Source: Candidatus Pantoea edessiphila
GTDB taxonomy: Bacteria > Pseudomonadota > Gammaproteobacteria > Enterobacterales > Enterobacteriaceae
Reading direction: 5' to 3'
Assembly (NCBI RefSeq): GCF_002933315.1
Contig: NZ_PDKT01000001.1
Location: 248,001-312,000, forward strand
DNA length: 64,000 nucleotides
Shown piece by piece: positions 46,205-59,986 of this stretch; within the stretch, counting starts at the first letter, position 1; every line of letters begins with the position of its first letter. A model generated the notes under the pieces. That model saw only the letters and a list, made by a program, of their open reading frames with translations. It was not told where the DNA came from and ran no database searches. Both the position numbers and the translations under genes were made by a program.

Positions 46205-47182
46205 ATGAAACTTTTAAACTTTGATTCTATGCTAATTAAAATAATAATTACTGTAATATTGGCTTCTTTCATTCCATTAAAAGATGGTTTTATCGATTTA
46301 TTTAAATATTTAACAATTACAGCTATTTCTTTACTGTTTTTCATGCACGGTGCTAAATTATCTCGTAAAAAAATTATCATAGGAAGTAGTAATTGGCAAC
46401 TGCATTTATGGATAATATTTAGTACTTTTATAATTTTCCCATTATTGGGGCTAAGTATAGTATATTTACATCTAATAACATTAAATCAAGAAATTGATAA
46501 TGGCTTTTTATATTTATGTAGCATGCCAGCAACAGTACAATCAGCAATAGCTCTTACATCAATAGCCGGAGGTAATGTTGCTGCATCTATATGTAGTGCT
46601 TCTGCTTCTAGTTTATTAGGAATATTTATTTCTCCTTTAATAGTTAATTTAATATTAGGTATACATAGTGATACATTACACATAGATAATGAAATAAGAC
46701 AAGTAATTAAAATAATATTGCAACTGCTGCTACCTTTTATAGCAGGTCATATATCACGTCGATGGATAAATACATGGATTGATAGCAATCAAAATTTAAT
46801 TACTCAAGTTGATCAAATATCAATTTTGCTAGTAGTGTACTCTGCTTTTAGCGAAGCTGTTTCTAATGGAATATGGAATAAGGTAAGTATTTATACACTT
46901 CTTTGGGTTTTAATTAGTTGTTTAATATTGTTATTTTTTGTATTGATTATTAATTATTTTGTTGCACGTCTACTTAAATTTGATCGTAAAGATGAAATTG
47001 TATTACTATTTTGTGGATCAAAAAAAAGCTTAGCAAGCGGTATTCCTATGGCTAATATATTATTTCCTATAAGTTCAATAGGAATAATTATACTGCCTTT
47101 AATGATATTTCATCAGGTACAATTGATGGTCTGTTCATATATTGCACAATGTTACAAATCGTTTAATGAAAAAAACAAATAA
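46205..47182 (+). CDS. yfeH: YfeH, bile acid:sodium symporter-family transporter
   Basis: This 325-residue inner-membrane protein matches E. coli YfeH, a putative sodium-dependent transporter of unknown substrate. Conserved blocks include LLFFMHGAKLSRK, PATVQSAIALTSIAGGNVAA, CSASASSLLGIF, FCGSKKSLASGIPMANILFP and PLMIFHQVQLMVC. About ten membrane helices are expected. No strong ribosome site is visible before the ATG. It converges on ligA with 18 bases between, as in E. coli. Confidence 0.93.
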   Translation: MKLLNFDSMLIKIIITVILASFIPLKDGFIDLFKYLTITAISLLFFMHGAKLSRKKIIIGSSNWQLHLWIIFSTFIIFPLLGLSIVYLHLITLNQEIDNGFLYLCSMPATVQSAIALTSIAGGNVAASICSASASSLLGIFISPLIVNLILGIHSDTLHIDNEIRQVIKIILQLLLPFIAGHISRRWINTWIDSNQNLITQVDQISILLVVYSAFSEAVSNGIWNKVSIYTLLWVLISCLILLFFVLIINYFVARLLKFDRKDEIVLLFCGSKKSLASGIPMANILFPISSIGIIILPLMIFHQVQLMVCSYIAQCYKSFNEKNK

Positions 47183-47200
47183 ATTACTAAAAAATAATTT

Positions 47201-49743
<2,543 letters not shown>

Positions 49744-50715
49744 ATGAATAAAATCTACAAAGATAATTCTTTTACTATTGGAAATACGCCATTAGTTCGA
49801 TTAAATCGCATTGGAAATAATTCTATATTTGTTAAAATAGAATCACGAAACCCAAGTTTTAGCGTAAAATGTCGAATAGGAGCTAATATGGTATGGGATG
49901 CAGAAAAACGTGGAATTTTAAAATCTAATAAAGAATTAGTGGAGCCAACAAGTGGTAATACAGGTATAGCTTTAGCTTATGTATCTGCCGCTAGAGGATA
50001 TAAACTAACTTTAACCATGCCTGAAACTATGTCTGTTGAAAGGCGTAAATTACTTAAAGCATTAGGAGCACATCTTGAATTAACAGAAGGTATACAGGGC
50101 ATGAAAGGCGCAATTAGCAGAGCCGAAGATATTGTTGCTAGTAACCCAGATAAATACCTTTTATTACAACAATTTAGTAATCCTGCTAATCCTGAAATTC
50201 ATGAAAAAACTACTGGTCCTGAAATTTGGAATGATACTAATGGTGAAATAGATGTTTTTGTTTCTGGTGTTGGCACTGGTGGTACCTTGACTGGTGTAAG
50301 TCGATATATAAAGAATATTAAAGGTAAAAAAGATTTAGTATCTGTTGCAGTAGAACCCATTAATTCACCAGTAATCACACAATTTCTATCTGGTAAACCT
50401 ATTATACCTGGTACACACAAAATTCAAGGGATTGGCGCTGGTTTTATTCCAGAAAATCTTGATTTAAATGTTATTGATCGTGTTGTTACTGTTTCTAATG
50501 ATGAATCTATTACAATGTCTCGTAAGCTAATGGAAGAAGAAGGTATTCTAGCTGGAATTTCTTCTGGTGCTGCTGTAGTTGCTGCGATTAAGTTACAAGA
50601 AGAAAAAATTTTTGCCAATAAAAATATTGTTGTTGTACTTCCTTCTTCTGGTGAAAGATATTTAAGCACTGATTTGTTTTCCGGGTTGTTCACCGAAAAA
50701 GAAGTAATGCAGTAA
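49744..50715 (+). CDS. cysK: Cysteine synthase A
   Basis: CysK makes cysteine from O-acetylserine and sulfide with PLP. The 323-residue protein has the PLP lysine K42 in [14 protein letters not shown], the [13 protein letters not shown] substrate loop and [14 protein letters not shown]. Length equals E. coli CysK. It lies upstream of ptsH on the same strand, as in E. coli. The ribosome site before ATG is weak. Whether sulfate reduction genes exist cannot be told from this window. Confidence 0.98.
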   Translation: MNKIYKDNSFTIGNTPLVRLNRIGNNSIFVKIESRNPSFSVKCRIGANMVWDAEKRGILKSNKELVEPTSGNTGIALAYVSAARGYKLTLTMPETMSVERRKLLKALGAHLELTEGIQGMKGAISRAEDIVASNPDKYLLLQQFSNPANPEIHEKTTGPEIWNDTNGEIDVFVSGVGTGGTLTGVSRYIKNIKGKKDLVSVAVEPINSPVITQFLSGKPIIPGTHKIQGIGAGFIPENLDLNVIDRVVTVSNDESITMSRKLMEEEGILAGISSGAAVVAAIKLQEEKIFANKNIVVVLPSSGERYLSTDLFSGLFTEKEVMQ

Positions 50716-50901
50716 AAATTACTCACAAAAATATATTATGCTTGTAATTAAAATGAATGAATTATTATAAACATCTTTATATAAACATTTTTAGATAGTG
50801 AAAAATAGTTAAAATAAATATAAAAAACCAGCAATCTTAATCTTCTTAAGATAAAATTACCAATTTAATTTACTGAAATATTATACAGTTAGGAAATTGT
50901 A

Positions 50902-51159
50902 ATGTTCCAACAAGAGGTTACTATTAATTTATTAAATGGTTTACACACTAGACCTGCAGCTCAATTTGTAAAAGAAGCTAAAACTTTTCAATCTGAAATA
51001 ATAATTACATCTAAAGGTAAATCAGCAAATGCAAAAAGTTTGTTTAAGTTACAAACTCTAGGATTATCTTATGGTACTATAATTACTATTTCTGCAGAAG
51101 GCGTAGATGAAAAAATAGCAGTCGAATCTCTAATTAAATTATTAAATGAACTAAAATAA
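50902..51159 (+). CDS. ptsH: Phosphocarrier protein HPr
   Basis: HPr takes phosphate from enzyme I and passes it to sugar-specific enzymes II. The 85-residue protein has the phosphorylated H15 in [12 protein letters not shown] and the regulatory-site serine S46 in [11 protein letters not shown]. An AGGAAA box precedes the start. It heads the ptsH-ptsI-crr cluster. Confidence 0.98.
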   Translation: MFQQEVTINLLNGLHTRPAAQFVKEAKTFQSEIIITSKGKSANAKSLFKLQTLGLSYGTIITISAEGVDEKIAVESLIKLLNELK

Positions 51160-51312
51160 TTTTTCTATAATTTAAAATCATTTTTTACTTATCAAAAAAA
51201 TTAATATTTTAATAATAGGTAAATTTTTGTTAATAAGATTTACTTTAAAGTGTCCTTGCGATGTTAAAATAGCTGGTAATTTAAAAAACCTCGTGATAGA
51301 TAAGGCAGGATT

Positions 51313-53040
51313 ATGATTTCAGGTATTGTAGTTTCACCAGGTATTGCTTTTGGTAAAGCTGTATTATTAAAAGAAGAAAATACAATTATTAATCAAAAAA
51401 AAATATCTGACGATCAAGTACAAAAAGAAATTCAAGTTTTTTTGCAAAGTCGAAAAAAAACAGAAAAACAACTAGAACATATCATGGTTAAAACTCATAA
51501 GTCTTTCGGTTCGAACAAAGCAGCAATATTCGAAGGACATATAATGATATTAAAAGATGAAGAACTTGAAAAAGAAATAATTAATTTTATTAAAAAATAT
51601 CACTTAAGTGCAGGCTCTGCTGCAAAATTAGTTATTGATAATCAAATAGAAGCACTAGAACAATTAGAAGATCAATACCTAAAAGAACGCATAATTGATA
51701 TGAAAGATATAGGTAAACGTCTATTACAAAATATTTTAGGATTAAATATCAATTATATACATGAGATAACAGACAAATCTATTTTGGTAGCTAAAGATTT
51801 AACTCCCTCAGAAACTGCACAATTAAACTTAAATATGATATTAGGATTTATTACTGATTTAGGCAGTATGACTTCTCATACTTCAATAATGGCCCGTTCT
51901 CTTGAAATTCCAGCTATTGTTGGAACTAAAAACGCTACTTCAAATATTAAAAATGGAGATTTAATAATTATTGATGGATTGAATAATAATATATATATCA
52001 ATCCAGATGAAATAATAATAAAAAAAGTTAAGAAAATTCAATTACAATACATTAATAAAAAAAACGAATTAAAAAAATTAAAACATTTACCGGCCGTAAC
52101 ATTGGATGGCCATAAAGTTAAATTATGTGCTAATATAGGTACATTTAGAGATTTAATGCATGTTGAACCGAATGGTGCAGCAGGTATTGGATTATATCGT
52201 ACTGAATTTTTGTTCATGGATCGTAATACTTTACCGACTGAAGAAGAACAGTTTCAAGAATATAAATCTATTGCAGAAGCTATGCAATCAAAATCAGTTA
52301 TAGTTCGTACTATGGATATTGGAGGAGATAAATCGTTACCATATATGAATTTACCAAAAGAAGAAAACCCTTTTCTTGGATGGCGTGCAATTCGCATTGC
52401 AATGGACCGTAAAGAAATATTATATTCCCAATTGCGCGCTATTTTACGTGCCTCTTTTTTTGGCAAACTACGAATAATGTTTCCAATGATTATATCTGTT
52501 GAAGAAGTACGTATTTTAAAATTAGAAATTGAAAATATAAAGGTGATTTTAAGTAAAGAAGGAAAAAATTTTGATGATTCAATTGAGATTGGTATAATGA
52601 TTGAAACTCCTGCTTCTACGGTTATTTCACATCATTTAGCAAAAGAAGTTGATTTTTTTAGTATTGGTACAAACGATTTAACACAATATACATTAGCTGT
52701 TGATCGTGGTAATAATTTGATTTCACATTTATATAATCCAATGACTCCTTCTGTAATTACTTTGATAAAACAAGTTATTGACGCATCTCATAAAGAAGGT
52801 AAATGGACTGGTATGTGCGGTGAACTTGCATCTGACGAACGTGCTACTTTATTATTATTAGGAATGGGATTAGATGAATTTAGTATGAGTGCAACTGATA
52901 TTCCTAAAATTAAAAAAATTATCCGTGGTGTTAATTTTAAAGATGTAAAATTGTTAGCACAAAAAGCTTTACTTCAACCTACAGCTGAAGATTTGATGAA
53001 TTTAATTAATAATTTTAATCAAGAAAAAATAATATACTAA
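51313..53040 (+). CDS. ptsI: PTS enzyme I
   Basis: Enzyme I phosphorylates HPr with PEP. The 575-residue protein (E. coli 575) has the phosphorylated H189 in [17 protein letters not shown] and the PEP-binding domain with [32 protein letters not shown] and the active cysteine in [10 protein letters not shown] strong AAGGCAGGA site lies just before the ATG. The spacer after ptsH is 153 bases, longer than in E. coli, and holds no visible gene. Confidence 0.98.
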   Translation: MISGIVVSPGIAFGKAVLLKEENTIINQKKISDDQVQKEIQVFLQSRKKTEKQLEHIMVKTHKSFGSNKAAIFEGHIMILKDEELEKEIINFIKKYHLSAGSAAKLVIDNQIEALEQLEDQYLKERIIDMKDIGKRLLQNILGLNINYIHEITDKSILVAKDLTPSETAQLNLNMILGFITDLGSMTSHTSIMARSLEIPAIVGTKNATSNIKNGDLIIIDGLNNNIYINPDEIIIKKVKKIQLQYINKKNELKKLKHLPAVTLDGHKVKLCANIGTFRDLMHVEPNGAAGIGLYRTEFLFMDRNTLPTEEEQFQEYKSIAEAMQSKSVIVRTMDIGGDKSLPYMNLPKEENPFLGWRAIRIAMDRKEILYSQLRAILRASFFGKLRIMFPMIISVEEVRILKLEIENIKVILSKEGKNFDDSIEIGIMIETPASTVISHHLAKEVDFFSIGTNDLTQYTLAVDRGNNLISHLYNPMTPSVITLIKQVIDASHKEGKWTGMCGELASDERATLLLLGMGLDEFSMSATDIPKIKKIIRGVNFKDVKLLAQKALLQPTAEDLMNLINNFNQEKIIY

Positions 53041-53068
53041 TTAGTATATTGCCACTTAGGAGAAAATC

Positions 53069-53575
53069 ATGGGTTTGTTCTCTAAACTTTTTGGTGAGAC
53101 AATAGATACAGAAAAAATAATTAATATTATTGCTCCTTTATCTGGTGATATTATCAATATTGAAGATGTGCCAGATGTAGTATTTGCCGAAAAAATTGTG
53201 GGTGATGGCATAGCAATTAAACCTAATGGAAATAAGATTGTTGCCCCAGTTAATGGGAAAATAGGTAAAATTTTCGAAACTAATCACGCTTTTTCAATTA
53301 TATCTGATGATGGAATTGAGTTATTTGTACATTTTGGTATTGATACGGTTGAATTAAAAGGTGAAGGTTTTAAAAGAATAGCTAAAGAAGGTCAAATAGT
53401 TACAATCGGAGATGTTATTATTGAATTTGATTTATTTTTATTAGAAAAAAAGGTAAAATCTACAATTACACCTATAGTAATATCTAATATTGATAAAATT
53501 AAAGAACTAATCAAATTATCTGGAAAAGCTATGATAGGCGAAACTACAATAATTCGCATTAGTATGAATAAATAA
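53069..53575 (+). CDS. crr: PTS glucose-specific enzyme IIA (EIIA-Glc)
   Basis: EIIA-Glc accepts phosphate from HPr and in E. coli also controls adenylate cyclase and non-PTS permeases. The 168-residue protein has the active-site histidines H73 (NHAFSI) and H88 ([14 protein letters not shown]). It follows ptsI by 28 bases. A long terminator begins within its stop codon. No enzyme IIBC is encoded in the window. Confidence 0.98.
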   Translation: MGLFSKLFGETIDTEKIINIIAPLSGDIINIEDVPDVVFAEKIVGDGIAIKPNGNKIVAPVNGKIGKIFETNHAFSIISDDGIELFVHFGIDTVELKGEGFKRIAKEGQIVTIGDVIIEFDLFLLEKKVKSTITPIVISNIDKIKELIKLSGKAMIGETTIIRISMNK

Positions 53576-53650
53576 ACACAAAAGACGATAACTATGACCA
53601 ACTAAATACTATAACGATGACCAATCACTGTTATCGTCTTTTGTGTTTTT
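53574..53650 (+). terminator. Terminator of the ptsHI-crr operon, 19-bp perfect stem
   Basis: Bases 53574-53592 pair exactly with 53630-53648, closing a 37-base loop, followed by a T-rich run (TTTTTCTTTTT). The stem starts inside the crr stop codon. The region contains a near-perfect 14-base direct repeat (53588-53601 and 53611-53624, one difference), which suggests that the large loop arose by a local duplication. Confidence 0.9.
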
Positions 53651-53777
53651 CTTTTTATATAAGAATGTAGATAAAACTGATTATAATATTGGTAGTAAAG
53701 AAATTTAATAAAAAATAAAATAAGTTAACTATTAATAATAACATTTCAATTTATTTGATATTAAAATAGTAAATATA

Positions 53778-54680
53778 ATGTATATATCTATTGTAAAAAA
53801 TTTTTTGTTAAAATTACAAAATAAAATTTGTAATTTTATAATTCTTGAAGAAAAAGATAATAAAGAGTTTAAAAAAGATAAATGGCATTCCATAGATTGT
53901 TATGGTCAAAGTTGTATATTAAAAAAAGGGAAAGTATTTGAACAAGTAGGAGTAAATTATTCATACATTCATAAGAATAACATACCATCATCAGCAACAT
54001 TTTATCATAAAAAACTATTAGGATATAGTTTTAAAGCATTGGGTGTATCAGTAATAATTCATCCACTAAATCCTTATATTCCAACTACGCATGCTAATAT
54101 ACGTTTTTTTATTGCAGAAAAATTAGGCGCTGAACCTATTTGGTGGTTTGGTGGAGGGTTTGACTTAACACCTTTTTATGGATTTGAAGAAGATGTAGTT
54201 CATTGGCATAAAACAGCATTTAACATTTGTTTGCCATTTGGAGAACATCTATACTATAAATATAAAAAATGGTGTGATGAATATTTTTATATTAAGCATC
54301 GAAATGAACAGCGTGGTGTAGGAGGATTATTTTTTGATGATCTCAACAAACCAAATTTTGAATACTGTTTTGAATTTGCAAAAGCTATAGGAAATGGTTT
54401 TTTACTTGCTTATCAACCAATTGTCATACGTCGTAAAAATTATATATGGGGTAAAAGAGAACGTGATTTTCAACTTTATAGACGTAGTAGGTATGTTTAA
54501 TTTAATTTAATTTACGATCGTGGTACTGTATTTGGTTTACAAACAAATGGTAGAATTGAATCTATTTTAATTTCAATGCCTCCTTTAGTGCGTTGGGAAT
54601 ATAACTATCAACCTACTGTAAATTCGGCAGAAGCCTCTCTATATAGAGACTTTCTACCAGTTAAAAATTGGTTATCTTAA
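53778..54680 (+). pseudogene. hemF: Oxygen-dependent coproporphyrinogen III oxidase, interrupted by one stop codon
   Basis: HemF decarboxylates coproporphyrinogen III to protoporphyrinogen IX in heme synthesis. Codons 1-240 match the family ([66 protein letters not shown]). Codon 241 is TAA at 54498-54500, where relatives have glutamate (RYVEFNL); GAA to TAA is a single change. The same frame then continues intact for 59 codons ([36 protein letters not shown]) to a TAA at 54678-54680, giving the normal length of 300 codons. The lost segment includes conserved active-site and dimer-contact regions. It is either a very recent pseudogene, a sequence error, or a readthrough gene. Confidence 0.85.
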
Positions 54681-54726
54681 TTTATAAAAGTTAATACAAT
54701 TTAATTTCTTTTCTTTATATATTATT

Positions 54727-57006
54727 TTATAAAGGTTTAGTTTGAGCTTCTACTACAGACAGTGCTACCATATTAACAATTCTTCTTACAGAAGAAATAC
54801 TAGTCAGTATATGCACTGGTTTTTTCATACCCATTAGAACTGGACCAATTGTTACTCCTTCAGAACATGATACCCGTAATAAATTATAACTTATTCTTGC
54901 TGCTTCTACATTAGGCATAATAAGTAGATTAGCAGTACCTTTAAGAGGGCTATTTGGCATTAATTCATTACGTATGTTTTCAACAAGAGCAGCGTCTCCA
55001 TGCATTTCGCCATCTACCTCTAATTGCGGAGCAATTGTTTTTATAATTTCTAAAGCTTTTCTCATTTTTTGTGCACTAGGTGCATTAGAAGTACCAAAAC
55101 TAGAATGAGATAATAAAGCCACTTTAGGTTCCATACCAAAACGTTTTACTGTCTCTGCTGCCATTAGAGTAATATTAGCTAATTGTTCTGGTGTAGGATC
55201 TTCGTTAACATATGTATCAGCAATAAAAGTATTACCACTGGGTAATAATAATGCATTTATAGTGCCTGCTACTTTAACATCATTTCTTAAACCTAATACA
55301 TTTTTTATTATTTCGTAGTGTTCACTATAATTTCCAATAATTCCACAAATTAATGCATCGGCTTCACCTCTATGTAACATAATTGTTCCAATTACGGTTG
55401 GATTGCTAATTACAATCCTTTGTGCTTGTTCCGGTGTTATTCCTTTACGTTTCATTATATTATAATATTCTTTCCAATATTCCTTAAAACGATGATCGGA
55501 TTCGTTATTTACAAGCTCAAAATCTTTGTCTATTTCAATTTTTAAACCTTGTCTTTGTAAACGCATTTTAATAACATTTGGTCGTCCAATTAAAATTGGT
55601 TTTGCTAAACCAAGTGTTATTAATTCTTGTGTAGCATGTAGTACTCTTATATCTTCTCCTTCTGTTAGTACAACATGTTTCTTTTCTTTACGTGCTTGCG
55701 AAAATATTGGTTTCATAAATAGGTTTGTTTTATAAACAAATTCGGTAAGTTTTTCTCGGTATGCTTCAAAATCTTTTATAGGACGAGTAGCAACACCAGA
55801 ATTCATAGCAGCCTTAGCAACAGCAGGTGCTATTTGAACAATTAATCTAGGATCGAATGGTTTAGGGATTAAATATTCAGGACCAAAAACGAGTTCCTGT
55901 TTCTCATAAGCTGATGCAACAATATCATTTTGCTCAGCTTTAGCTATAGCTGCAATAGCATTTACTGCAGCAATTTTCATTTCTTCATTAATTGTAGTTG
56001 CTCCTACATCTAAAGCTCCACGAAAAATAAAAGGAAAACATAAAACGTTATTTACTTGATTAGGAAAATCAGAACGTCCAGTACAAATAATTGCATCTGG
56101 TCTTACCGATTTAGCTAATGGCGGCATAATTTCTGGTTCTGGGTTAGCTAAAGCTAAAATTAATGGGTTTTTTGCCATTTTTTGAACCATTTTTACAGTT
56201 AATACTCTTGGACCAGAACAACCTAGAAATATATCTGCATCATCAATTATTTCATCTAATGTTCTTTTTCCATTATCTTCAATAGCATATTCAGCTTTGG
56301 TGATTTCCATGTTTTTTTCTCTTCCATGAAAAATCAATCCCTTAGAATCGCAAACTTGTATATTACATTTAGGTAAACCTAACGTTACTAATAGATTCAT
56401 ACAAGCAATAGCTGATGCACCTGCTCCAGATACTACCAATTTAACATTAGAAATACATTTATTAACTATATTTAATCCATTAATAACTGCTGCAGTACAA
56501 ATAATTGCAGTACCATGTTGATCATCATGAAATACTGGAATTTGCATACGATTACGTAATTCTTGTTCTATATAAAAACATTCTGGTGCTTTTATATCTT
56601 CTAAATTTATTCCACCAAAAGTTGGTTCTAATGAAGAAATAATTTGTACTATTTTATCAGGATTAACTTCATTTATTTCAATATCAAATACATCAATACC
56701 TGCAAATTTTTTAAATAAAACTCCTTTACCTTCCATTACTGGTTTAGAAGCTGCAGCTCCAATATTTCCTAAACCTAATACGGCAGTACCATTAGATATT
56801 ACCGCTACTAAATTACCACGAGATGTATATTGATATGCTTTTAATGGATTATTAGCTATTTCCAAACATGGTGCTGCTACACCAGGTGAGTATGCTAAAG
56901 CTAAATCATGTTGAGTTACTAAAGGTTTGGTAGGAGATACTTGGATTTTTCCTGCTGTTGGATATTTATGAAAATCTAGTGCGCTTTGTCTTATTTTATC
57001 ATCCAT
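54727..57006 (-). CDS. maeB: NADP-dependent malic enzyme (MaeB type)
   Basis: MaeB decarboxylates malate to pyruvate with NADP. The 759 residues equal the E. coli length and comprise a malic enzyme domain (about 1-430, with AYSPGVAAPCLEI, FHDDQHGTAI, VVSGAGASAIACM and LALANPEPEI) fused to a phosphotransacetylase-like domain (about 430-759), which in E. coli is regulatory and binds acetyl-CoA. It converges on hemF and is divergent from talA. Confidence 0.97.
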   Translation of the reverse strand: MDDKIRQSALDFHKYPTAGKIQVSPTKPLVTQHDLALAYSPGVAAPCLEIANNPLKAYQYTSRGNLVAVISNGTAVLGLGNIGAAASKPVMEGKGVLFKKFAGIDVFDIEINEVNPDKIVQIISSLEPTFGGINLEDIKAPECFYIEQELRNRMQIPVFHDDQHGTAIICTAAVINGLNIVNKCISNVKLVVSGAGASAIACMNLLVTLGLPKCNIQVCDSKGLIFHGREKNMEITKAEYAIEDNGKRTLDEIIDDADIFLGCSGPRVLTVKMVQKMAKNPLILALANPEPEIMPPLAKSVRPDAIICTGRSDFPNQVNNVLCFPFIFRGALDVGATTINEEMKIAAVNAIAAIAKAEQNDIVASAYEKQELVFGPEYLIPKPFDPRLIVQIAPAVAKAAMNSGVATRPIKDFEAYREKLTEFVYKTNLFMKPIFSQARKEKKHVVLTEGEDIRVLHATQELITLGLAKPILIGRPNVIKMRLQRQGLKIEIDKDFELVNNESDHRFKEYWKEYYNIMKRKGITPEQAQRIVISNPTVIGTIMLHRGEADALICGIIGNYSEHYEIIKNVLGLRNDVKVAGTINALLLPSGNTFIADTYVNEDPTPEQLANITLMAAETVKRFGMEPKVALLSHSSFGTSNAPSAQKMRKALEIIKTIAPQLEVDGEMHGDAALVENIRNELMPNSPLKGTANLLIMPNVEAARISYNLLRVSCSEGVTIGPVLMGMKKPVHILTSISSVRRIVNMVALSVVEAQTKPL

Positions 57007-57276
57007 TTTATATCCTTTTTATATATAAATGATAATGAATTTTTATTGATTTCTGAACTATAAGAATTATATTAATTTTTATATTTTAACAATAAATTAT
57101 TAAATTTCATATTATTATAAATAATAATAGTATCTTTAATATTAAATAAAAAATATTTTAATATTCATATAAAATTATTAATTTTTATTGTAACTAAAAC
57201 TTGATAACAATATAAATACATAAAAATAATTTTTTGTATTTTAAAATATTATTTTTATTTACTTAAGGGATATAGC

Positions 57277-58230
57277 ATGAATCAATTAGAATCTTTAAAA
57301 AAATTTACTACCGTAGTTATAGATAGTAGTGACATACAGTCTATTCAAAAATACCATCCAGAAGATGCAACTACTAATCCTGCGATTATACTTAGATCTG
57401 TTAAATCAGATAGTTATAAATTTTTAGTTAATGATGCAATTAATTATGCTAAAAAACAAGGTGGTAGTAAAGAAGTAATGATTGTTAATGCAAGTGATAA
57501 AATTGCTGTAAATATTGGGACAGAGATACTTAAATATATACCTGGTCGTATTTCTACAGAAATAGACTCTAGATTATCTTTTAATACAATTGAATCTATT
57601 AGTAAAGCTAAAAAATTAATTAACATGTATAAAGCAAACGGTATTGAAGATCATCGTATTTTAATTAAATTGGCGGCAACTTGGGAAGGAATTCGTGCTG
57701 CTGAAGAAATAGAAAAAAATGGTATAAAATGTAATCTTACATTAATATTTTCTGTTAATCAAGCAAGAGCTTGTGCTGAAGCAAATGTATTTTTAATCTC
57801 TCCATTTGTGGGTAGAATTTATGATTGGCATAATAAACAAAATTTTACTCCTCAATATTTAGTCGATAAAGATCCAGGGGTAAAATTAATTAAGGATATT
57901 TATAATTACTATAAAAATCATCAATATAAAACTATAATTATGGGTGCTAGCTTCCGTAGAATAGAACAAATAATTGCATTAGCTGGTTGTGATTATTTAA
58001 CAATATCTCCAATTTTATTAAAGGAATTACAAAATAATTATGAACCTTTAACAAAAAAATTAAAACTATTTTTTAATAAGGTTATTTCAGATTCATCCTT
58101 GATTTCAGAATCTGAATTTCGTTGGGAACATAACCAAAATCCTATGGCAGTAGAAAAATTATCTGAAGGTATTCGTCAATTTTCTATTGATCAATATACA
58201 TTAGATAAATTAATTGCATCCAAATTTTAG
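57277..58230 (+). CDS. talA: Transaldolase
   Basis: Transaldolase transfers a dihydroxyacetone unit in the non-oxidative pentose phosphate pathway. The Schiff-base lysine is K131 in [18 protein letters not shown]16 in VVIDSSDI and [13 protein letters not shown] are also conserved. The 317 residues match the family. Sequence and its place next to maeB fit talA rather than talB, but tktB, its usual partner, is gone. An AAGGGATA box precedes the ATG. Confidence 0.95.
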   Translation: MNQLESLKKFTTVVIDSSDIQSIQKYHPEDATTNPAIILRSVKSDSYKFLVNDAINYAKKQGGSKEVMIVNASDKIAVNIGTEILKYIPGRISTEIDSRLSFNTIESISKAKKLINMYKANGIEDHRILIKLAATWEGIRAAEEIEKNGIKCNLTLIFSVNQARACAEANVFLISPFVGRIYDWHNKQNFTPQYLVDKDPGVKLIKDIYNYYKNHQYKTIIMGASFRRIEQIIALAGCDYLTISPILLKELQNNYEPLTKKLKLFFNKVISDSSLISESEFRWEHNQNPMAVEKLSEGIRQFSIDQYTLDKLIASKF

Positions 58231-58235
58231 TTAAG

Positions 58236-58264
58236 AATCAAGGCGGAATTTTTCCGCCTTGATT
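58236..58264 (+). terminator. 12-bp perfect hairpin after talA
   Basis: AATCAAGGCGGA at 58236-58247 pairs exactly with 58253-58264 around five bases, six bases after the talA stop. It is one of the few GC-containing intergenic stems in the window. The downstream T tract is absent, so termination is inferred from position and stability. Confidence 0.75.
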
Positions 58265-58498
58265 AACAAAATCAATGTTATTAATATACAAATAACCAAC
58301 AATAAATGATTTTAAGCCATTTATTAAATTTATTGATTTATATAATTAAATAAATATTTTAATTTCCTAATTTAATTTTTTATAAAATTAAATATTTATA
58401 TATTATTAAATATAAATATTTATCTAATTTAAAATATATAAAAATTTTTTAGCAATTTTAATTAAGTTTTTTTACAAATATAATATTTAATATAACGA

Positions 58499-59986
58499 TT
58501 AATCTATTTTTTCTTCATTATACTCTTCATATACATTCATTTCTTGTAAATGTTTTTTAGAGATTTCTTGAACTCTTTTACGTACTCCAAACCATCCCAG
58601 GACTAAAATTAAGGCGATTAAAGGAATAGAAGCAATAGTATATGTACCATTTGGATAATCAAATGCCATCAATACTAATACACAAAATAAAAATAACAGA
58701 GTCAACCATGAAGTAAAAGGAGCACCAGGTAATTTAAAAGTTACATCATTAGCCTTACCTTCTTTAATAGCTTTACGTAAACGTAACTGACATACTATTA
58801 TAAAAGTCCAAGAAGAAATAATACCAAGAGAAGCATAGTTCAACACAATTTCAAAAACTTTTGAAGGTAAGATGTAATTTAGAAAAACACCAATTATATA
58901 AATCACAATAGTAGATACAATTCCTGCATAAGGTACTTGTTGAGCACTCATTTTTGACATAAATTTTGGTGCTGATCCACCCATCGACATAGAACGAAGA
59001 ATACGTCCTGTAGAATATAAACCTGAATTTATACTAGAAAGAGCCGCACTTAAAACCACAATATTCATAAAGCTACATATATATGGTATATCTAATTTAG
59101 CTAAAAAGGTGACAAAAGGACTTTGATTTTCATGATATGCATTCCATGGTAGTAATAGTACTAATAGTAATATCGAACCAATATAAAATATACCTATACG
59201 CCATATTATACTATTAATTGCTTTTGGTAATATTGTTTTAGGATCTTTACATTCACCCGCTGCTGTACCAACAAGTTCAATTGATGCAAAAGCAAATACT
59301 ACTCCTTGTATTAAAACTAAAGATGGTAATAATCCATGTGGAAAAAATCCTCCTTTATCAATAATTAAATGAAATCCAGTAGCATTACCATCTATTGGTT
59401 TACCACTAATTAAAACTGCTATACCTATAATCAAAAAGAAAACAATCGCCAATACTTTAATTATAGAGCACCAAAATTCCATTTCTGCAAACCACCTCAC
59501 TCCAACCATATTCATAATACCAACTAATGCTAGAGCAAAGAGAGCAAATGTCCATTGAGGAATATTATTAAATATATTCCAATACTTCATATATAATGCA
59601 ACTGCAGTAATATCTACTATACCAGTCATAGCCCAATTAACAAAATACATCCATCCTGCGACATATGAAGCTTTTTCTCCAAGAAATTCTCTAGCATAAG
59701 AAACAAAATTACCACTAGAGGGGCGATTTGAAATTAATTCACCTAAAGCACGTAATATAAAAAAAGAAAAAATCCCACATACTAAATAAATTAGTAATAA
59801 TGCAGGTCCTGCTGTTTGTAATCTACCACCTGTTCCTAAAAATAAACCAGTTCCTATAGCTCCTCCAAGCGCAATCATTTGAACATGTCTGTTATCCATA
59901 GATTTTTGATAACCAATATCATGAGAATTTAACCAACGTCTTTTTGCATCAATTATTTCAGTTAGGTCTTTTTTTCTATTTGTCAT
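58499..59986 (-). CDS. ansP: L-asparagine permease AnsP
   Basis: AnsP is a 12-helix amino acid permease of the APC family. The sequence is very close to E. coli AnsP throughout: GNR-like MDNRHVQMIALGGAIG, GRPSSG-type NRPSSGNFVSYAREFLG, GTAAGECKDP, RSMSMGGSAPKF and FKLPGAPFTSWLTLLF. The frame extends to an ATG at 60013 without a ribosome site; the ATG at 59986, about 14 bases after AGGA, gives 495 residues and fits the family N terminus better, though the spacing is long. In E. coli ansP lies elsewhere, so it is out of place here. Confidence 0.93.
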   Translation of the reverse strand: MTNRKKDLTEIIDAKRRWLNSHDIGYQKSMDNRHVQMIALGGAIGTGLFLGTGGRLQTAGPALLLIYLVCGIFSFFILRALGELISNRPSSGNFVSYAREFLGEKASYVAGWMYFVNWAMTGIVDITAVALYMKYWNIFNNIPQWTFALFALALVGIMNMVGVRWFAEMEFWCSIIKVLAIVFFLIIGIAVLISGKPIDGNATGFHLIIDKGGFFPHGLLPSLVLIQGVVFAFASIELVGTAAGECKDPKTILPKAINSIIWRIGIFYIGSILLLVLLLPWNAYHENQSPFVTFLAKLDIPYICSFMNIVVLSAALSSINSGLYSTGRILRSMSMGGSAPKFMSKMSAQQVPYAGIVSTIVIYIIGVFLNYILPSKVFEIVLNYASLGIISSWTFIIVCQLRLRKAIKEGKANDVTFKLPGAPFTSWLTLLFLFCVLVLMAFDYPNGTYTIASIPLIALILVLGWFGVRKRVQEISKKHLQEMNVYEEYNEEKID

